Translations under genes and position numbers: made by a program
Source of the DNA: DATKCF01 sp035513345
GTDB lineage: Bacteria; Gemmatimonadota; Gemmatimonadetes; Longimicrobiales; RSA9
Assembly (NCBI GenBank): GCA_035513345.1
Contig: DATKCF010000059.1
Coordinates: forward strand, 21,892-85,891
Length of the DNA stretch: 64,000 bases
Direction of reading: 5' to 3'
Shown here: one piece after another, positions 63,773-64,000 of the stretch
Layout: every line of letters starts with the position of its first letter
How positions within the stretch are numbered: position 1 is the stretch's first letter
Notes under the pieces: model-generated
What the model was told of the DNA's origin: nothing
The model's database searches: none
The model's input: the letters and a program-made list of their open reading frames with translations, nothing else

Positions 63773-63872
63773 CGTTTCTGGTTTCTGGTTTCCAGGGCTG
63801 GTTTCTGGGGAACGGCCGTCCGGCTGGGTTGCGGGTAGTTCCCGAGAAACGCGCCCTAAGAAACCAGAAACG
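63773..63872. repeat. GTTTCTGG-unit palindromic repeat, copy C
   Basis: 100-base inverted element. Outer arms CGTTTCTGGTTTC (63773-63785) and its exact complement (63860-63872); inner arms GTTTCTGGGGAAC (63801-63813) and GTTCCCGAGAAAC (63838-63850), 12 of 13 complementary; AGGGC/GCCCT between them. Read on the minus strand it starts five bases after the stop of the next gene. It also lies 12 bases beyond the terminator of the preceding plus-strand gene. Confidence 0.9.
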
Positions 63873-63877
63873 AGTAC

Positions 63878-64000
63878 TCAATTAGCAATGACGGTCCGTC
63901 CGTGCGCCCATTGGCGCAACGCGGCGATCCGCTCGGCCATGACCTCCGACAATGGCCTCGTCGCCTCGATCTCGGCGACGAGCAGCCCGGTATCGATCGC
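63878..64000 (-). CDS. C-terminal end of an unidentified protein
   Basis: On the minus strand a frame is open from the window edge to a TGA at 63880-63878, giving about 40 residues ending ERIAALRQWAHGRTVIAN. The helical, Arg/Glu-rich ending looks like a real cytoplasmic C-terminus, but the family is not recognisable. The start lies beyond the window. Confidence 0.5.
   Translation of the reverse strand, partial: AIDTGLLVAEIEATRPLSEVMAERIAALRQWAHGRTVIAN

Overview
High-GC bacterial chromosome, with no plasmid, phage or insertion-sequence signature. A SusC/SusD pair in a high-GC genome, a type IV pilus (T4P) locus, HslUV and ClpXP housekeeping blocks, several sigma54 activators and TMTC-type membrane glycosyltransferases together suggest a Gemmatimonadota-like organism. 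That placement is inference from gene content; no 16S gene is present.

Layout. 1-5.5 kb: the end of a small plug-like lipoprotein gene, a second lipoprotein, and a SusC/SusD outer-membrane uptake pair. 5.6-12.5 kb: a two-domain gene (deoxyribosyltransferase/DRHyd-like fold plus TPRs) head-to-head with a P1B metal ATPase, then an exported arginase-fold protein, an RpiB-like isomerase and an HtrA/Deg protease. 12.6-17.2 kb: tRNA-Leu(UAG), tig, clpP, clpX, a short repeat, engB and a small exported protein. 17.3-30.5 kb (minus strand): two chains. The first is hslV-hslU, a large palindromic repeat, argF, gcvT, mog and a sigma54 regulator with a degenerate receiver. The second is aroC-aroK-topA-trmFO-xerC.

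30.6-44.1 kb (minus strand): a T4P locus with two pilin genes behind a candidate sigma54 promoter, a two-component pair, fimT/pilV/pilW/pilX-type minor pilins, then an orphan membrane gene, pilM-N-O-P-Q and a lipoprotein with Ig-like repeats. 44.2-60.2 kb (minus strand): an apparent eleven-gene operon of overlapping or nearly abutting genes. It has a PilS/PilR-like pair, two GT2 polyprenyl-phosphate glycosyltransferases, two GT-C enzymes, two methyltransferases, an asparagine-synthetase-type amidotransferase and two TMTC-type O-mannosyltransferase-like proteins. Its position beside the pilin genes makes surface or pilin glycosylation a reasonable hypothesis. 60.6-63.7 kb: a large secreted protein fusing a zinc peptidase, a TolB-type propeller and an outer-membrane barrel, followed by a strong terminator, another palindromic repeat and the 3' end of an unidentified gene.

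The most novel-looking signals are: (i) a family of intergenic elements built from GTTTCTGG units at three loci, each starting 5-20 nt after a stop codon with CGTTTCTGG in the sense of the preceding gene; (ii) the TMTC/GT2/AsnB surface-modification operon next to the pilus genes; (iii) the DRHyd-TPR gene divergent from a metal pump across a perfect inverted repeat; (iv) the peptidase-propeller-barrel fusion.
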